Shown here one piece after another: positions 1 to 12,618 of a stretch of DNA of 64,000 nt. The position numbers were made by a program, and so were the translations under genes. The DNA lies in contig CM055195.1 of assembly GCA_029224185.1 (NCBI GenBank), positions 22,670,024-22,734,023 of the forward strand, read 5' to 3'. The notes beneath the pieces are model-generated. The model had not been told where the DNA came from and ran no database searches. It saw only the letters and a program-made list of their open reading frames with translations. Position 1 is the stretch's first letter, and every line of letters begins with the position of its first letter. Source of the DNA: Karalla daura (lineage: Eukaryota > Chordata > Actinopteri > Chaetodontiformes > Leiognathidae).

Positions 1-197
1 TCGGGGCTGTGTGTCTAACTGTGTGTCTGGGTGTGTTTCTGGACACGTCAGAGCCTGTCTGGACATGTCAATGTATGGGATCGAAAAAAAAAAAAAAGTC
101 TCTCGAAAGTAGGTACCAATCAACTCCAAATGGTCCGAAACGCGCTCCTAAATAGGTCCTGGAAGGACGATTTTGACAAGAGCACTTAGTCAAATTT
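1..197 (+). repeat. Partial satellite monomer, left window edge
   Basis: This is the right-hand part of a monomer cut by the window edge. It begins inside the TGTCTGG-rich core, has ACACGTCA (B-type), a 14-A tract followed directly by GTCTC, CAAATGGTCCG (B-type) and the GACAAG tail (A-type). It matches the monomer at 7882-8231, including A-tract length, and is the first unit of the segment repeated 8,034 bp downstream. Confidence 0.95.
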
Positions 198-2520
198 TCA
201 CTCGTCGGCCGACCAATGCATTCTTATGGGGACACGTGAACGGCTTATCACTCCAGGACCCAACGTCCCAGGGACTTCAAATCTCTATCCGTCTGACATA
301 ATGCGGCCCTTCTGAACACGCCAGAGCATGTCTGGGCATGTCTGGCCATGTCGGGGCTGTGTGTCTAACTGTGTGTCTGGGTGTGTTTCTGGACATGTCA
401 GAGCCTGTCTGGACATGTCAATGTATGGGGTCGAAAAAAAATAAATGTCTCTCGAAAGTAGGTACCAATCAACTCCAAACGGTCTGAAACGCGCTCCTAA
501 ATAGGTCCTGGAAGGACGATTTTGACAAGAGCACTTAGTCAAATTTTCACTCGTCGGCCGACCAATGCATTCTTATGGGGACACGTGAACGGCTTATCAC
601 TCCAGGACCCAACGTCCCAGGGACTTCAAATCTCGATCCGTCTGACATAATGCGGCCCTTCTGAACACGCCAGAGCATGTCTGGGCCTGTCTGGCCATGT
701 CGGGGCTGTGTGTCTAACTGTGTGTCTGGGTGTGTTTCTGGACATGTCAGAGCCTGTCTGGACATGTCAATGTATGGGGTCGAAAAAAAATAAATGTCTC
801 TCGAAAGTAGGTACCAATCAACTCCAAACGGTCTGAAACGCGCTCCTAAATAGGTCCTGGAAGGACGATTTTGACAAGAGCACTTAGTCAAATTTTCACT
901 CGTCGGCCGACCAATGCATTCTTATGGGGACACGTGAACGGCTTATCACTCCAGGACCCAACGTCCCAGGGACTTCAAATCTCGATCCGTCTGACATAAT
1001 GCGGCCCTTCTGAACACGCCAGAGCATGTCTGGGCATGTCTGGCCATGTCGGGGCTGTGTGTCTAACTGTGTGTCTGGGTGTGTTTCTGGACACGTCAGA
1101 GCCTGTCTGGACATGTCAATGTATGGGATCGAAAAAAAAAAAAGTCTCTCGAAAGTAGGTACCAATCAACTCCAAATGGTCCGAAACGCGCTCCTAAATA
1201 GGTCCTGGAAGGACGATTTTGAGACGAGCACTTAGTCAAATTTTCACTCGTCGGCCGACCAACGCATTCTTATGGGGACACTTTAACGGCTTATCACTCC
1301 ACAACCCAACGTCCCAGAGACTTCAAATCTCGATCCGTCTGACATAATGCGGCCCTTCTGAACGCGCCGGGGCGTGTCTGGGCATGTCTGGCCATGTCGG
1401 GGCTGTGTGTCTAACTGTGTGTCTGGGTGTGTTTCTGGACACGTCAGAGCCTGTCTGGACATGTCAATGTATGGGGTCGAAAAAAAATAAATGTCTCTCG
1501 AAAGTAGGTACCAATCAACTCCAAATGGTCCGAAACGCGCTCCTAAATAGGTCCTGGAAGGACGATTTTGACAAGAGCACTTAGTCAAATTTTCACTCGT
1601 CGGCCGACTAATGCATTCTTATGGGGACACGTGAACGGCTTATCACTCCAGGACCCAACGTCCCAGGGACTTCAAATCTCGATCCGTCTGACATAATGCG
1701 GCCCTTCTGAACACGCCAGAGCATGTTTGGGCATGTCTGGCCATGTCGGGGCTGTGTGTCTAACTGTGTGTCTGGGTGTGTTTCTGGACATGTCAGAGCC
1801 TGTCTGGACATGTCAATGTATGGGGTCGAAAAAAAATAAATGTCTCTCGAAAGTAGGTACCAATCAACTCCAAACGGTCTGAAACGCGCTCCTAAATAGG
1901 TCCTGGAAGGACGATTTTGACAAGAGCACTTAGTCAAATTTTCACTCGTCGGCCGACCAATGCATTCTTATGGGGACACGTGAACGGCTTATCACTCCAG
2001 GACCCAACGTCCCAGGGACTTCAAATCTCGATCCGTCTGACATAATGCGGCCCTTCTGAACACGCCAGAGCATGTCTGGGCATGTCTGGCCATGTCGGGG
2101 CTGTGTGTCTAACTGTGTGTCTGGGTGTGTTTCTGGACATGTCAGAGCCTGTCTGGACATGTCAATGTATGGGGTCGAAAAAAAATAAATGTCTCTCGAA
2201 AGTAGGTACCAATCAACTCCAAACGGTCTGAAACGCGCTCCTAAATAGGTCCTGGAAGGACGATTTTGAGACGAGCACTTAGTCAAATTTTCACTCGTCG
2301 GCCGACCAACGCATTCTCATGGGTACACTTTAACGGCTTATCACTCCACAACCCAACGTCCCAGAGACTTCAAATCTCGATCCGTCTGACATAATGTGGC
2401 CCTTCTGAACGCGCCGGAGCATGTCTGGGCATGTCTGGCCATGTCGGGGCTGTGTGTCTAACTGTGTGTCTGGGTGTGTTTCTGGACACGTCAGAGCCTG
2501 TCTGGACATGTCAATGTATG
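1..2520 (+). repeat. Higher-order segment, copy 1 (repeated at shift 8,034)
   Basis: The partial monomer at the left edge and the units starting at 198, 547, 896, 1244, 1593 and 1942 match, in order and by diagnostic variants, those starting at 7882, 8232, 8581, 8930, 9278, 9627 and 9976. Shared rare markers include CTCTATCCG (G to T, near 285 and 8319), GGGCCTGTC near 685 and 8720, and CATGTTTGG near 1730 and 9763. The match fades inside the next unit (2291 versus 10325), where the core, A-tract and tail differ. The offset equals 23 monomers. Confidence 0.85.
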
Positions 2521-5432
2521 GGATCGAAAAAAAAATAAATGTCTCTCGAAAGTAGGTACCAATCAACTCCAAATGGTCCGAAACGCGCTCCTAAATAGGT
2601 CCTGGAAGGACGATTTTGAGACGAGCACTTAGTCAAATTTTCACTCGTCGGCCGACTAATGCATTCTCATGGGGACACTTTAACGGCTTATCACTCCACA
2701 ACCCAACGTCCCAGAGACTTCAAATCTCGATCCGTCTGACATAATGCGGCCCTTCTGAACGCGCCGGAGCGTGTCTGGGCATGTCTGGCCATGTCGGGGC
2801 TGTGTGTCTAACTGTGTGTCTGGGTGTGTTTCTGGACACGTCAGAGCCTGTCTGGACATGTCAATGTATGGGATCGAAAAAAATAAATGTCTCTCGAAAG
2901 TAGGTACCAATCAACTCCAAATGGTCCGAAACGCGCTCCTAAATAGGTCCTGGAAGGACGATTTTGAGACGAGCACTTAGTCAAATTTTCACTCGTCGGC
3001 CGACCAACGCATTCTTATGGGGACACTTTAACGGCTTATCACTCCACAACCCAACGTCCCAGAGACTTCAAATCTCGATCCGTCTGACATAATGCGGCCC
3101 TTCTGAACGCGCCGGAGCGTGTCTGGGCATGTCTGGCCATGTCGGGGCTGTGTGTCTAACTGTGTGTCTGGGTGTGTTTCTGGACATGTCAGAGCCTGTC
3201 TGGACATGTCAATGTATGGGGTCGAAAAAAAATAAATGTCTCTCGAAAGTAGGTACCAATCAACTCCAAACGGTCTGAAACGCGCTCCTAAATAGGTCCT
3301 GGAAGGACGATTTTGACAAGAGCACTTAGTCAAATTTTCACTCGTCGGCCGACCAATGCATTCTTATGGGGACACGTGAACGGCTTATCACTCCAGGACC
3401 CAACGTCCCTGGGACTTCAAATCTCGATCCGTCTGACATAATGCGGCCCTTCTGAACACGCCAGAGCATGTCTGGGCATGTCTGGCCATGTCGGGGCTGT
3501 GTGTCTAACTGTGTGTCTGGGTGTGTTTCTGGACACGTCAGAGCCTGTCTGGACATGTCAATGTATGGGGTCGAAAAAAAATAAATGTCTCTCGAAAGTA
3601 GGTACCAATCAACTCCAAATGGTCCGAAACGCGCTCCTAAATAGGTCCTGGAAGGACGATTTTGAGACGAGCACTTAGTCAAATTTTCACTCGTCGGCCG
3701 ACCAACGCATTCTTATGGGGACACTTTAACGGCTTATCACTCCACAACCCAACGTCCCAGAGACTTCAAATCTCGATCCGTCTGACATAATGCGGCCCTT
3801 CTGAACGCGCCGGAGCGTGTCTGGGCATGTCTGGCCATGTCGGGGCTGTGTGTCTAACTGTGTGTCTGGGTGTGTTTCTGGACACGTCAGAGCCTGTCTG
3901 GACATGTCAATGTATGGGATCGAAAAAAAAAAAAAATGTCTCTCGAAAGTAGGTACCAATCAACTCCAAATGGTCCGAAACGCGCTCCTAAATAGGTCCT
4001 GGAAGGACGATTTTGACAAGAGCACTTAGTCAAATTTTCACTCGTCGGCCGACCAATGCATTCTTATGGGGACACGTGAACGGCTTATCACTCCAGGACC
4101 CAACGTCCCAGGGACTTCAAATCTCGATCCGTCTGACATAATGCGGCCCTTCTGAACATGCCAGAGCATGTCTGGGCCTGTCTGGCCATGTCGGGGCTGT
4201 GTGTCTAACTGTGTGTCTGGGTGTGTTTCTGGACATGTCAGAGCCTGTCTGGACATGTCAATGTATGGGGTCGAAAAAAAATAAATGTCTCTCGAAAGTA
4301 GGTACCAATCAACTCCAAACGGTCTGAAACGCGCTCCTAAATAGGTCCTGGAAGGACGATTTTGACAAGAGCACTTAGTCAAATTTTCACTCGTCGGCCG
4401 ACCAATGCATTCTTATGGGGACACGTGAACGGCTTATCACTCCAGGACCCAACGTCCCAGGGACTTCAAATCTCGATCCGTCTGACATAATGCGGCCCTT
4501 CTGAACACGCCAGAGCATGTCTGGGCATGTCTGGCCATGTCGGGGCTGTGTGTCTAACTGTGTGTCTGGGTGTGTTTCTGGACACGTCAGAGCCTGTCTG
4601 GACATGTCAATGTATGGGATCGAAAAAAAAAAAAGTCTCTCGAAAGTAGGTACCAATCAACTCCAAATGGTCCGAAACGCGCTCCTAAATAGGTCCTGGA
4701 AGGACGATTTTGAGACGAGCACTTAGTCAAATTTTCACTCGTCGGCCGACCAACGCATTCTTATGGGGACACTTTAACGGCTTATCACTCCACAACCCAA
4801 CGTCCCAGAGACTTCAAATCTCGATCCGTCTGACATAATGCGGCCCTTCTGAACGCGCCGGGGCGTGTCTGGGCATGTCTGGCCATGTCGGGGCTGTGTG
4901 TCTAACTGTGTGTCTGGGTGTGTTTCTGGACACGTCAGAGCCTGTCTGGACATGTCAATGTATGGGGTCGAAAAAAAATAAATGTCTCTCGAAAGTAGGT
5001 ACCAATCAACTCCAAATGGTCCGAAACGCGCTCCTAAATAGGTCCTGGAAGGACGATTTTGACAAGAGCACTTAGTCAAATTTTCACTCGTCGGCCGACT
5101 AATGCATTCTTATGGGGACACGTGAACGGCTTATCACTCCAGGACCCAACGTCCCAGGGACTTCAAATCTCGATCCGTCTGACATAATGCGGCCCTTCTG
5201 AACACGCCAGAGCATGTTTGGGCATGTCTGGCCATGTCGGGGCTGTGTGTCTAACTGTGTGTCTGGGTGTGTTTCTGGACATGTCAGAGCCTGTCTGGAC
5301 ATGTCAATGTATGGGGTCGAAAAAAAATAAATGTCTCTCGAAAGTAGGTACCAATCAACTCCAAACGGTCTGAAACGCGCTCCTAAATAGGTCCTGGAAG
5401 GACGATTTTGACAAGAGCACTTAGTCAAATTT
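547..5432 (+). repeat. 10-monomer tandem duplication (shift 3,491)
   Basis: Units starting at 547, 896, 1244 and 1593 recur at 4038, 4387, 4735 and 5084, including GGGCCTGTC, the 12-A/GTC tract, the GGGGCGTG core and the GACTAATG front followed by CATGTTTGG. Units between the copies start at 1942, 2291, 2641, 2989, 3338 and 3687 and are varied A/B mosaics. The unit at 2641 joins a GACTAATG front to CTTTAAC, a combination not found elsewhere. The second copy differs by one CpG-to-TpG change at 4159. Confidence 0.8.
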
Positions 5433-5782
5433 TCACTCGTCGGCCGACCAATGCATTCTTATGGGGACACGTGAACGGCTTATCACTCCAGGACCCAACG
5501 TCCCAGGGACTTCAAATCTCGATCCGTCTGACATAATGCGGCCCTTCTGAACACGCCAGAGCATGTCTGGGCATGTCTGGCCATGTCGGGGCTGTGTGTC
5601 TAACTGTGTGTCTGGGTGTGTTTCTGGACATGTCAGAGCCTGTCTGGACATGTCAATGTATGGGATCGAAAAAAAAAAAAATGTCTCTCGAAAGTAGGTA
5701 CCAATCAACTCCAAACGGTCTGAAACGCGCTCCTAAATAGGTCCTGGAAGGACGATTTTGAGACGAGCACTTAGTCAAATTT

Positions 5783-8580
5783 TCACTCGTCGGCCGACCA
5801 ACGCATTCTTATGGGGACACTTTAACGGCTTATCACTCCACAACCCAACGTCCCAGAGACTTCAAATCTCGATCCGTCTGACATAATGCGGCCCTTCTGA
5901 ACGCGCCGGAGCGTGTCTGGGCATGTCTGGCCATGTCGGGGCTGTGTGTCTAACTGTGTGTCTGGGTGTGTTTCTGGACACGTCAGAGCCTGTCTGGACA
6001 TGTCAATGTATGGGATCGAAAAAAAAAAAAAAAGTCTCTCGAAAGTAGGTACCAATCAACTCCAAATGGTCCGAAACGCGCTCCTAAATAGGTCCTGGAA
6101 GGACGATTTTGACAAGAGCACTTAGTCAAATTTTCACTCGTCGGCCGACCAATGCATTCTTATGGGGACACGTGAACGGCTTATCACTCCAGGACCCAAC
6201 GTCCCAGGGACTTCAAATCTCTATCCGTCTGACATAATGCGGCCCTTCTGAACACGCCAGAGCATGTCTGGGCATGTCTGGCCATGTCGGGGCTGTGTGT
6301 CTAACTGTGTGTCTGGGTGTGTTTCTGGACATGTCAGAGCCTGTCTGGACATGTCAATGTATGGGGTCGAAAAAAAATAAATGTCTCTCGAAAGTAGGTA
6401 CCAATCAACTCCAAACGGTCTGAAACGCGCTCCTAAATAGGTCCTGGAAGGACGATTTTGACAAGAGCACTTAGTCAAATTTTCACTCGTCGGCCGACCA
6501 ATGCATTCTTATGGGGACACGTGAACGGCTTATCACTCCAGGACCCAACGTCCCAGGGACTTCAAATCTCGATCCGTCTGACATAATGCGGCCCTTCTGA
6601 ACACGCCAGAGCATGTCTGGGCATGTCTGGCCATGTCGGGGCTGTGTGTCTAACTGTGTGTCTGGGTGTGTTTCTGGACACGTCAGAGCCTGTCTGGACA
6701 TGTCAATGTATGGGATCGAAAAAAAAAAAAATGTCTCTCGAAAGTAGGTACCAATCAACTCCAAACGGTCTGAAACGCGCTCCTAAATAGGTCCTGGAAG
6801 GACGATTTTGAGACGAGCACTTAGTCAAATTTTCACTCGTCGGCCGACCAACGCATTCTTATGGGGACACTTTAACGGCTTATCACTCCACAACCCAACG
6901 TCCCAGAGACTTCAAATCTCGATCCGTCTGACATAATGCGGCCCTTCTGAACGCGCCGGAGCGTGTCTGGGCATGTCTGGCCATGTCGGGGCTGTGTGTC
7001 TAACTGTGTGTCTGGGTGTGTTTCTGGACACGTCAGAGCCTGTCTGGACATGTCAATGTATGGGATCGAAAAAAAAAAAAAAAGTCTCTCGAAAGTAGGT
7101 ACCAATCAACTCCAAATGGTCCGAAACGCGCTCCTAAATAGGTCCTGGAAGGACGATTTTGACAAGAGCACTTAGTCAAATTTTCACTCGTCGGCCGACC
7201 AATGCATTCTTATGGGGACACGTGAACGGCTTATCACTCCAGGACCCAACGTCCCAGGGACTTCAAATCTCTATCCGTCTGACATAATGCGGCCCTTCTG
7301 AACACGCCAGAGCATGTCTGGGCATGTCTGGCCATGTCGGGGCTGTGTGTCTAACTGTGTGTCTGGGTGTGTTTCTGGACATGTCAGAGCCTGTCTGGAC
7401 ATGTCAATGTATGGGGTCGAAAAAAAATAAATGTCTCTCGAAAGTAGGTACCAATCAACTCCAAACGGTCTGAAACGCGCTCCTAAATAGGTCCTGGAAG
7501 GACGATTTTGACAAGAGCACTTAGTCAAATTTTCACTCGTCGGCCGACCAATGCATTCTTATGGGGACACGTGAACGGCTTATCACTCCAGGACCCAACG
7601 TCCCAGGGACTTCAAATCTCGATCCGTCTGACATAATGCGGCCCTTCTGAACACGCCAGAGCATGTCTGGGCATGTCTGGCCATGTCGGGGCTGTGTGTC
7701 TAACTGTGTGTCTGGGTGTGTTTCTGGACATGTCAGAGCCTGTCTGGACATGTCAATGTATGGGGTCGAAAAAAAAAAAATGTCTCTCGAAAGTAGGTAC
7801 CAATCAACTCCAAATGGTCCGAAACGCGCTCCTAAATAGGTCCTGGAAGGACGATTTTGAGACGAGCACTTAGTCAAATTTTCACTCGTCGGCCGACCAA
7901 CGCATTCTTATGGGGACACTTTAACGGCTTATCACTCCACAACCCAACGTCCCAGAGACTTCAAATCTCGATCCGTCTGACATAATGCGGCCCTTCTGAA
8001 CGCGCCGGAGCGTGTCTGGGCATGTCTGGCCATGTCGGGGCTGTGTGTCTAACTGTGTGTCTGGGTGTGTTTCTGGACACGTCAGAGCCTGTCTGGACAT
8101 GTCAATGTATGGGATCGAAAAAAAAAAAAAAGTCTCTCGAAAGTAGGTACCAATCAACTCCAAATGGTCCGAAACGCGCTCCTAAATAGGTCCTGGAAGG
8201 ACGATTTTGACAAGAGCACTTAGTCAAATTTTCACTCGTCGGCCGACCAATGCATTCTTATGGGGACACGTGAACGGCTTATCACTCCAGGACCCAACGT
8301 CCCAGGGACTTCAAATCTCTATCCGTCTGACATAATGCGGCCCTTCTGAACACGCCAGAGCATGTCTGGGCATGTCTGGCCATGTCGGGGCTGTGTGTCT
8401 AACTGTGTGTCTGGGTGTGTTTCTGGACATGTCAGAGCCTGTCTGGACATGTCAATGTATGGGGTCGAAAAAAAATAAATGTCTCTCGAAAGTAGGTACC
8501 AATCAACTCCAAACGGTCTGAAACGCGCTCCTAAATAGGTCCTGGAAGGACGATTTTGACAAGAGCACTTAGTCAAATTT
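5783..8580 (+). repeat. Trimer higher-order repeat (1,050/1,049 bp), about 2.7 copies
   Basis: Three successive groups start at 5783, 6833 and 7882. Each is a B-front unit with a 14-15 A tract and GACAAG tail, then an A unit carrying the rare CTCTATCCG variant, then a third unit. The third units diverge: 6483 has GGGATCG with 13 A, 7533 has GGGGTCG with 12 A, and 8581 is the GGGCCTGTC type. The series matches the start of the window (1-546), so this trimer seeds several larger repeats. It is reproduced 11,879 bp downstream from 17662. Confidence 0.85.
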
Positions 8581-9626
8581 TCACTCGTCGGCCGACCAAT
8601 GCATTCTTATGGGGACACGTGAACGGCTTATCACTCCAGGACCCAACGTCCCAGGGACTTCAAATCTCGATCCGTCTGACATAATGCGGCCCTTCTGAAC
8701 ACGCCAGAGCATGTCTGGGCCTGTCTGGCCATGTCGGGGCTGTGTGTCTAACTGTGTGTCTGGGTGTGTTTCTGGACATGTCAGAGCCTGTCTGGACATG
8801 TCAATGTATGGGGTCGAAAAAAAATAAATGTCTCTCGAAAGTAGGTACCAATCAACTCCAAACGGTCTGAAACGCGCTCCTAAATAGGTCCTGGAAGGAC
8901 GATTTTGACAAGAGCACTTAGTCAAATTTTCACTCGTCGGCCGACCAATGCATTCTTATGGGGACACGTGAACGGCTTATCACTCCAGGACCCAACGTCC
9001 CAGGGACTTCAAATCTCGATCCGTCTGACATAATGCGGCCCTTCTGAACACGCCAGAGCATGTCTGGGCATGTCTGGCCATGTCGGGGCTGTGTGTCTAA
9101 CTGTGTGTCTGGGTGTGTTTCTGGACACGTCAGAGCCTGTCTGGACATGTCAATGTATGGGATCGAAAAAAAAAAAAGTCTCTCGAAAGTAGGTACCAAT
9201 CAACTCCAAATGGTCCGAAACGCGCTCCTAAATAGGTCCTGGAAGGACGATTTTGAGACGAGCACTTAGTCAAATTTCCACTCGTCGGCCGACCAACGCA
9301 TTCTTATGGGGACACTTTAACGGCTTATCACTCCACAACCCAACGTCCCAGAGACTTCAAATCTCGATCCGTCTGACATAATGCGGCCCTTCTGAACGCG
9401 CCGGGGCGTGTCTGGGCATGTCTGGCCATGTCGGGGCTGTGTGTCTAACTGTGTGTCTGGGTGTGTTTCTGGACACGTCAGAGCCTGTCTGGACATGTCA
9501 ATGTATGGGGTCGAAAAAAAATAAATGTCTCTCGAAAGTAGGTACCAATCAACTCCAAATGGTCCGAAACGCGCTCCTAAATAGGTCCTGGAAGGACGAT
9601 TTTGACAAGAGCACTTAGTCAAATTT

Positions 9627-11721
9627 TCACTCGTCGGCCGACTAATGCATTCTTATGGGGACACGTGAACGGCTTATCACTCCAGGACCCAACGTCCCAG
9701 GGACTTCAAATCTCGATCCGTCTGACATAATGCGGCCCTTCTGAACACGCCAGAGCATGTTTGGGCATGTCTGGCCATGTCGGGGCTGTGTGTCTAACTG
9801 TGTGTCTGGGTGTGTTTCTGGACATGTCAGAGCCTGTCTGGACATGTCAATGTATGGGGTCGAAAAAAAATAAATGTCTCTCGAAAGTAGGTACCAATCA
9901 ACTCCAAACGGTCTGAAACGCGCTCCTAAATAGGTCCTGGAAGGACGATTTTGACAAGAGCACTTAGTCAAATTTTCACTCGTCGGCCGACCAATGCATT
10001 CTTATGGGGACACGTGAACGGCTTATCACTCCAGGACCCAACGTCCCAGGGACTTCAAATCTCGATCCGTCTGACATAATGCGGCCCTTCTGAACACGCC
10101 AGAGCATGTCTGGGCATGTCTGGCCATGTCGGGGCTGTGTGTCTAACTGTGTGTCTGGGTGTGTTTCTGGACATGTCAGAGCCTGTCTGGACATGTCAAT
10201 GTATGGGGTCGAAAAAAAATAAATGTCTCTCGAAAGTAGGTACCAATCAACTCCAAACGGTCTGAAACGCGCTCCTAAATAGGTCCTGGAAGGACGATTT
10301 TGAGACGAGCACTTAGTCAAATTTTCACTCGTCGGCCGACCAACGCATTCTCATGGGTACACTTTAACGGCTTATCACTCCACAACCCAACGTCCCAGAG
10401 ACTTCAAATCTCGATCCGTCTGACATAATGTGGCCCTTCTGAACGCGCCGGAGCGTGTCTGGGCATGTCTGGCCATGTCGGGGCTGTGTGTCTAACTGTG
10501 TGTCTGGGTGTGTTTCTGGACACGTCAGAGCCTGTCTGGACATGTCAATGTATGGGGTCGAAAAAAAATAAATGTCTCTCGAAAGTAGGTACCAATCAAC
10601 TCCAAATGGTCCGAAACGCGCTCCTAAATAGGTCCTGGAAGGACGATTTTGACAAGAGCACTTAGTCAAATTTTCACTCGTCGGCCGACTAATGCATTCT
10701 TATGGGGACACGTGAACGGCTTATCACTCCAGGACCCAACGTCCCAGGGACTTCAAATCTCGATCCGTCTGACATAATGCGGCCCTTCTGAACACGCCAG
10801 AGCATGTTTGGGCATGTCTGGCCATGTCGGGGCTGTGTGTCTAACTGTGTGTCTGGGTGTGTTTCTGGACATGTCAGAGCCTGTCTGGACATGTCAATGT
10901 ATGGGGTCGAAAAAAAATAAATGTCTCTCGAAAGTAGGTACCAATCAACTCCAAACGGTCTGAAACGCGCTCCTAAATAGGTCCTGGAAGGACGATTTTG
11001 ACAAGAGCACTTAGTCAAATTTTCACTCGTCGGCCGACCAATGCATTCTTATGGGGACACGTGAACGGCTTATCACTCCAGGACCCAACGTCCCAGGGAC
11101 TTCAAATCTCGATCCGTCTGACATAATGCGGCCCTTCTGAACACGCCAGAGCATGTCTGGGCATGTCTGGCCATGTCGGGGCTGTGTGTCTAACTGTGTG
11201 TCTGGGTGTGTTTCTGGACATGTCAGAGCCTGTCTGGACATGTCAATGTATGGGGTCGAAAAAAAATAAATGTCTCTCGAAAGTAGGTACCAATCAACTC
11301 CAAACGGTCTGAAACGCGCTCCTAAATAGGTCCTGGAAGGACGATTTTGAGACGAGCACTTAGTCAAATTTTCACTCGTCGGCCGACCAACGCATTCTCA
11401 TGGGTACACTTTAACGGCTTATCACTCCACAACCCAACGTCCCAGAGACTTCAAATCTCGATCCGTCTGACATAATGTGGCCCTTCTGAACGCGCCGGAG
11501 CGTGTCTGGGCATGTCTGGCCATGTCGGGGCTGTGTGTCTAACTGTGTGTCTGGGTGTGTTTCTGGACACGTCAGAGCCTGTCTGGACATGTCAATGTAT
11601 GGGATCGAAAAAAAAAAAAATGTCTCTCGAAAGTAGGTACCAATCAACTCCAAATGGTCCGAAACGCGCTCCTAAATAGGTCCTGGAAGGACGATTTTGA
11701 GACGAGCACTTAGTCAAATTT
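9627..11721 (+). repeat. Trimer duplication (shift 1,047) present in copy 1 only
   Basis: Units at 9627, 9976 and 10325 are followed by near-copies at 10674, 11023 and 11372. They share the GACTAATG front with CATGTTTGG, the GAGACG-tailed A unit, and the CATGGGTACAC/TGTGGCCC B unit. The last pair differs in the A-tract and tail (10325 has GGGGTCG, 8 A, GACAAG; 11372 has GGGATCG, 13 A, GAGACG). The second large multimer has a single version (21506, 21855, 22204), so the three extra monomers are an insertion in copy 1 or a deletion in copy 2. Confidence 0.85.
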
Positions 11722-12428
11722 TCACTCGTCGGCCGACCAACGCATTCTCATGGGGACACTTTAACGGCTTATCACTCCACAACCCAACGTCCCAGAGACT
11801 TCAAATCTCGATCCGTCTGACATAATGCGGCCCTTCTGAACGCGCCGGAGCGTGTCTGGGCATGTCTGGCCATGTCGGGGCTGTGTGTCTAACTGTGTGT
11901 CTGGGTGTGTTTCTGGACACATCAGAGCCTGTCTGGACATGTCAATGTATGGGATCGAAAAAAAAAATAAATGTCTCTCGAAAGTAGGTACCAATCAACT
12001 CCAAATGGTCCGAAACGCGCTCCTAAATAGGTCCTGGAAGGACGATTTTGAGACGAGCACTTAGTCAAATTTTCACTCGTCGGCCGACCAACGCATTCTC
12101 ATGGGTACACTTTAACGGCTTATCACTCCACAACCCAACGTCCCAGAGACTTCAAATCTCGATCCGTCTGACATAATGCGGCCCTTCTGAACGCGCCGGA
12201 GCGTGTCTGGGCATGTCTGGCCATGTCGGGGCTGTGTGTCTAACTGTGTGTCTGGGTGTGTTTCTGGACACGTCAGAGCCTGTCTGGACATGTCAATGTA
12301 TGGGATCGAAAAAAAAAAAAATGTCTCTCGAAAGTAGGTACCAATCAACTCCAAACGGTCTGAAACGCGCTCCTAAATAGGTCCTGGAAGGACGATTTTG
12401 ACAAGAGCACTTAGTCAAATTTTCACTC

Positions 12429-12438
12429 GTCGGCCGAC
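12429..12438. other. 10-bp perfect palindrome GTCGGCCGAC, one per monomer
   Basis: GTCGGCCGAC reads the same on both strands and sits 7 bases into each monomer. It lies in the stretch between the tail site (GACAAG/GAGACG) and the first front site (CAATG/CAACG). This stretch is almost invariant across the array; I saw one substitution nearby, TTTTCA to TTTCCA at 9278 and 21157. Function is unknown. It may be a protein-binding site or a preferred exchange point. Confidence 0.8.
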
Positions 12439-12548
12439 CAATGCATTCTTATGGGGACACGTGAACGGCTTATCACTCCAGGACCCAACGTCCCAGGGAC
12501 TTCAAATCTCGATCCGTCTGACATAATGCGGCCCTTCTGAACACGCCA

Positions 12549-12568
12549 GAGCATGTCTGGGCATGTCT
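12549..12568. promoter_or_regulatory. p53-family-like double decamer (motif match only)
   Basis: Two adjacent decamers, GAGCATGTCT and GGGCATGTCT, each satisfy RRRCWWGYYY, the p53-family half-site consensus, with zero spacer. A third decamer follows in register (GGCCATGTCG, two mismatches). Downstream at 12616-12645 lie GGACATGTCA, GAGCCTGTCT and GGACATGTCA, again contiguous, with one mismatch each. Every monomer with an A-type core carries the perfect pair. B-type cores have GAGCGTGTCT, which breaks the first half-site. The match is seen directly. Binding is inference and only makes sense if the host has a p53-family protein. Confidence 0.4.
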
Positions 12569-12582
12569 GGCCATGTCGGGGC

Positions 12583-12618
12583 TGTGTGTCTAACTGTGTG
12601 TCTGGGTGTGTTTCTGGA
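12583..12618 (+). repeat. Three 12-bp subrepeats inside the monomer core
   Basis: TGTGTGTCTAAC, TGTGTGTCTGGG and TGTGTTTCTGGA lie end to end in the reference monomer. Together with the flanking 10-bp units at 12549-12578 and 12616-12645, this makes a ~97-bp core composed almost wholly of variants of TGTCTGG/CATGTCTGG. It looks like an old minisatellite that was captured inside the 349-bp unit. It is present in every monomer. Confidence 0.8.

Noticed and set aside
1150..1190. CENP-B box (NTTCGNNNNANNCGGGN) on the minus strand at TTCGGACCATTTGGA in B units
   Set aside because: It has 7 of 9 core bases; CGGG reads TGGA. In A units it drops to about 5 of 9. That is within chance for a 349-bp sequence read on both strands, so no CENP-B claim is made.
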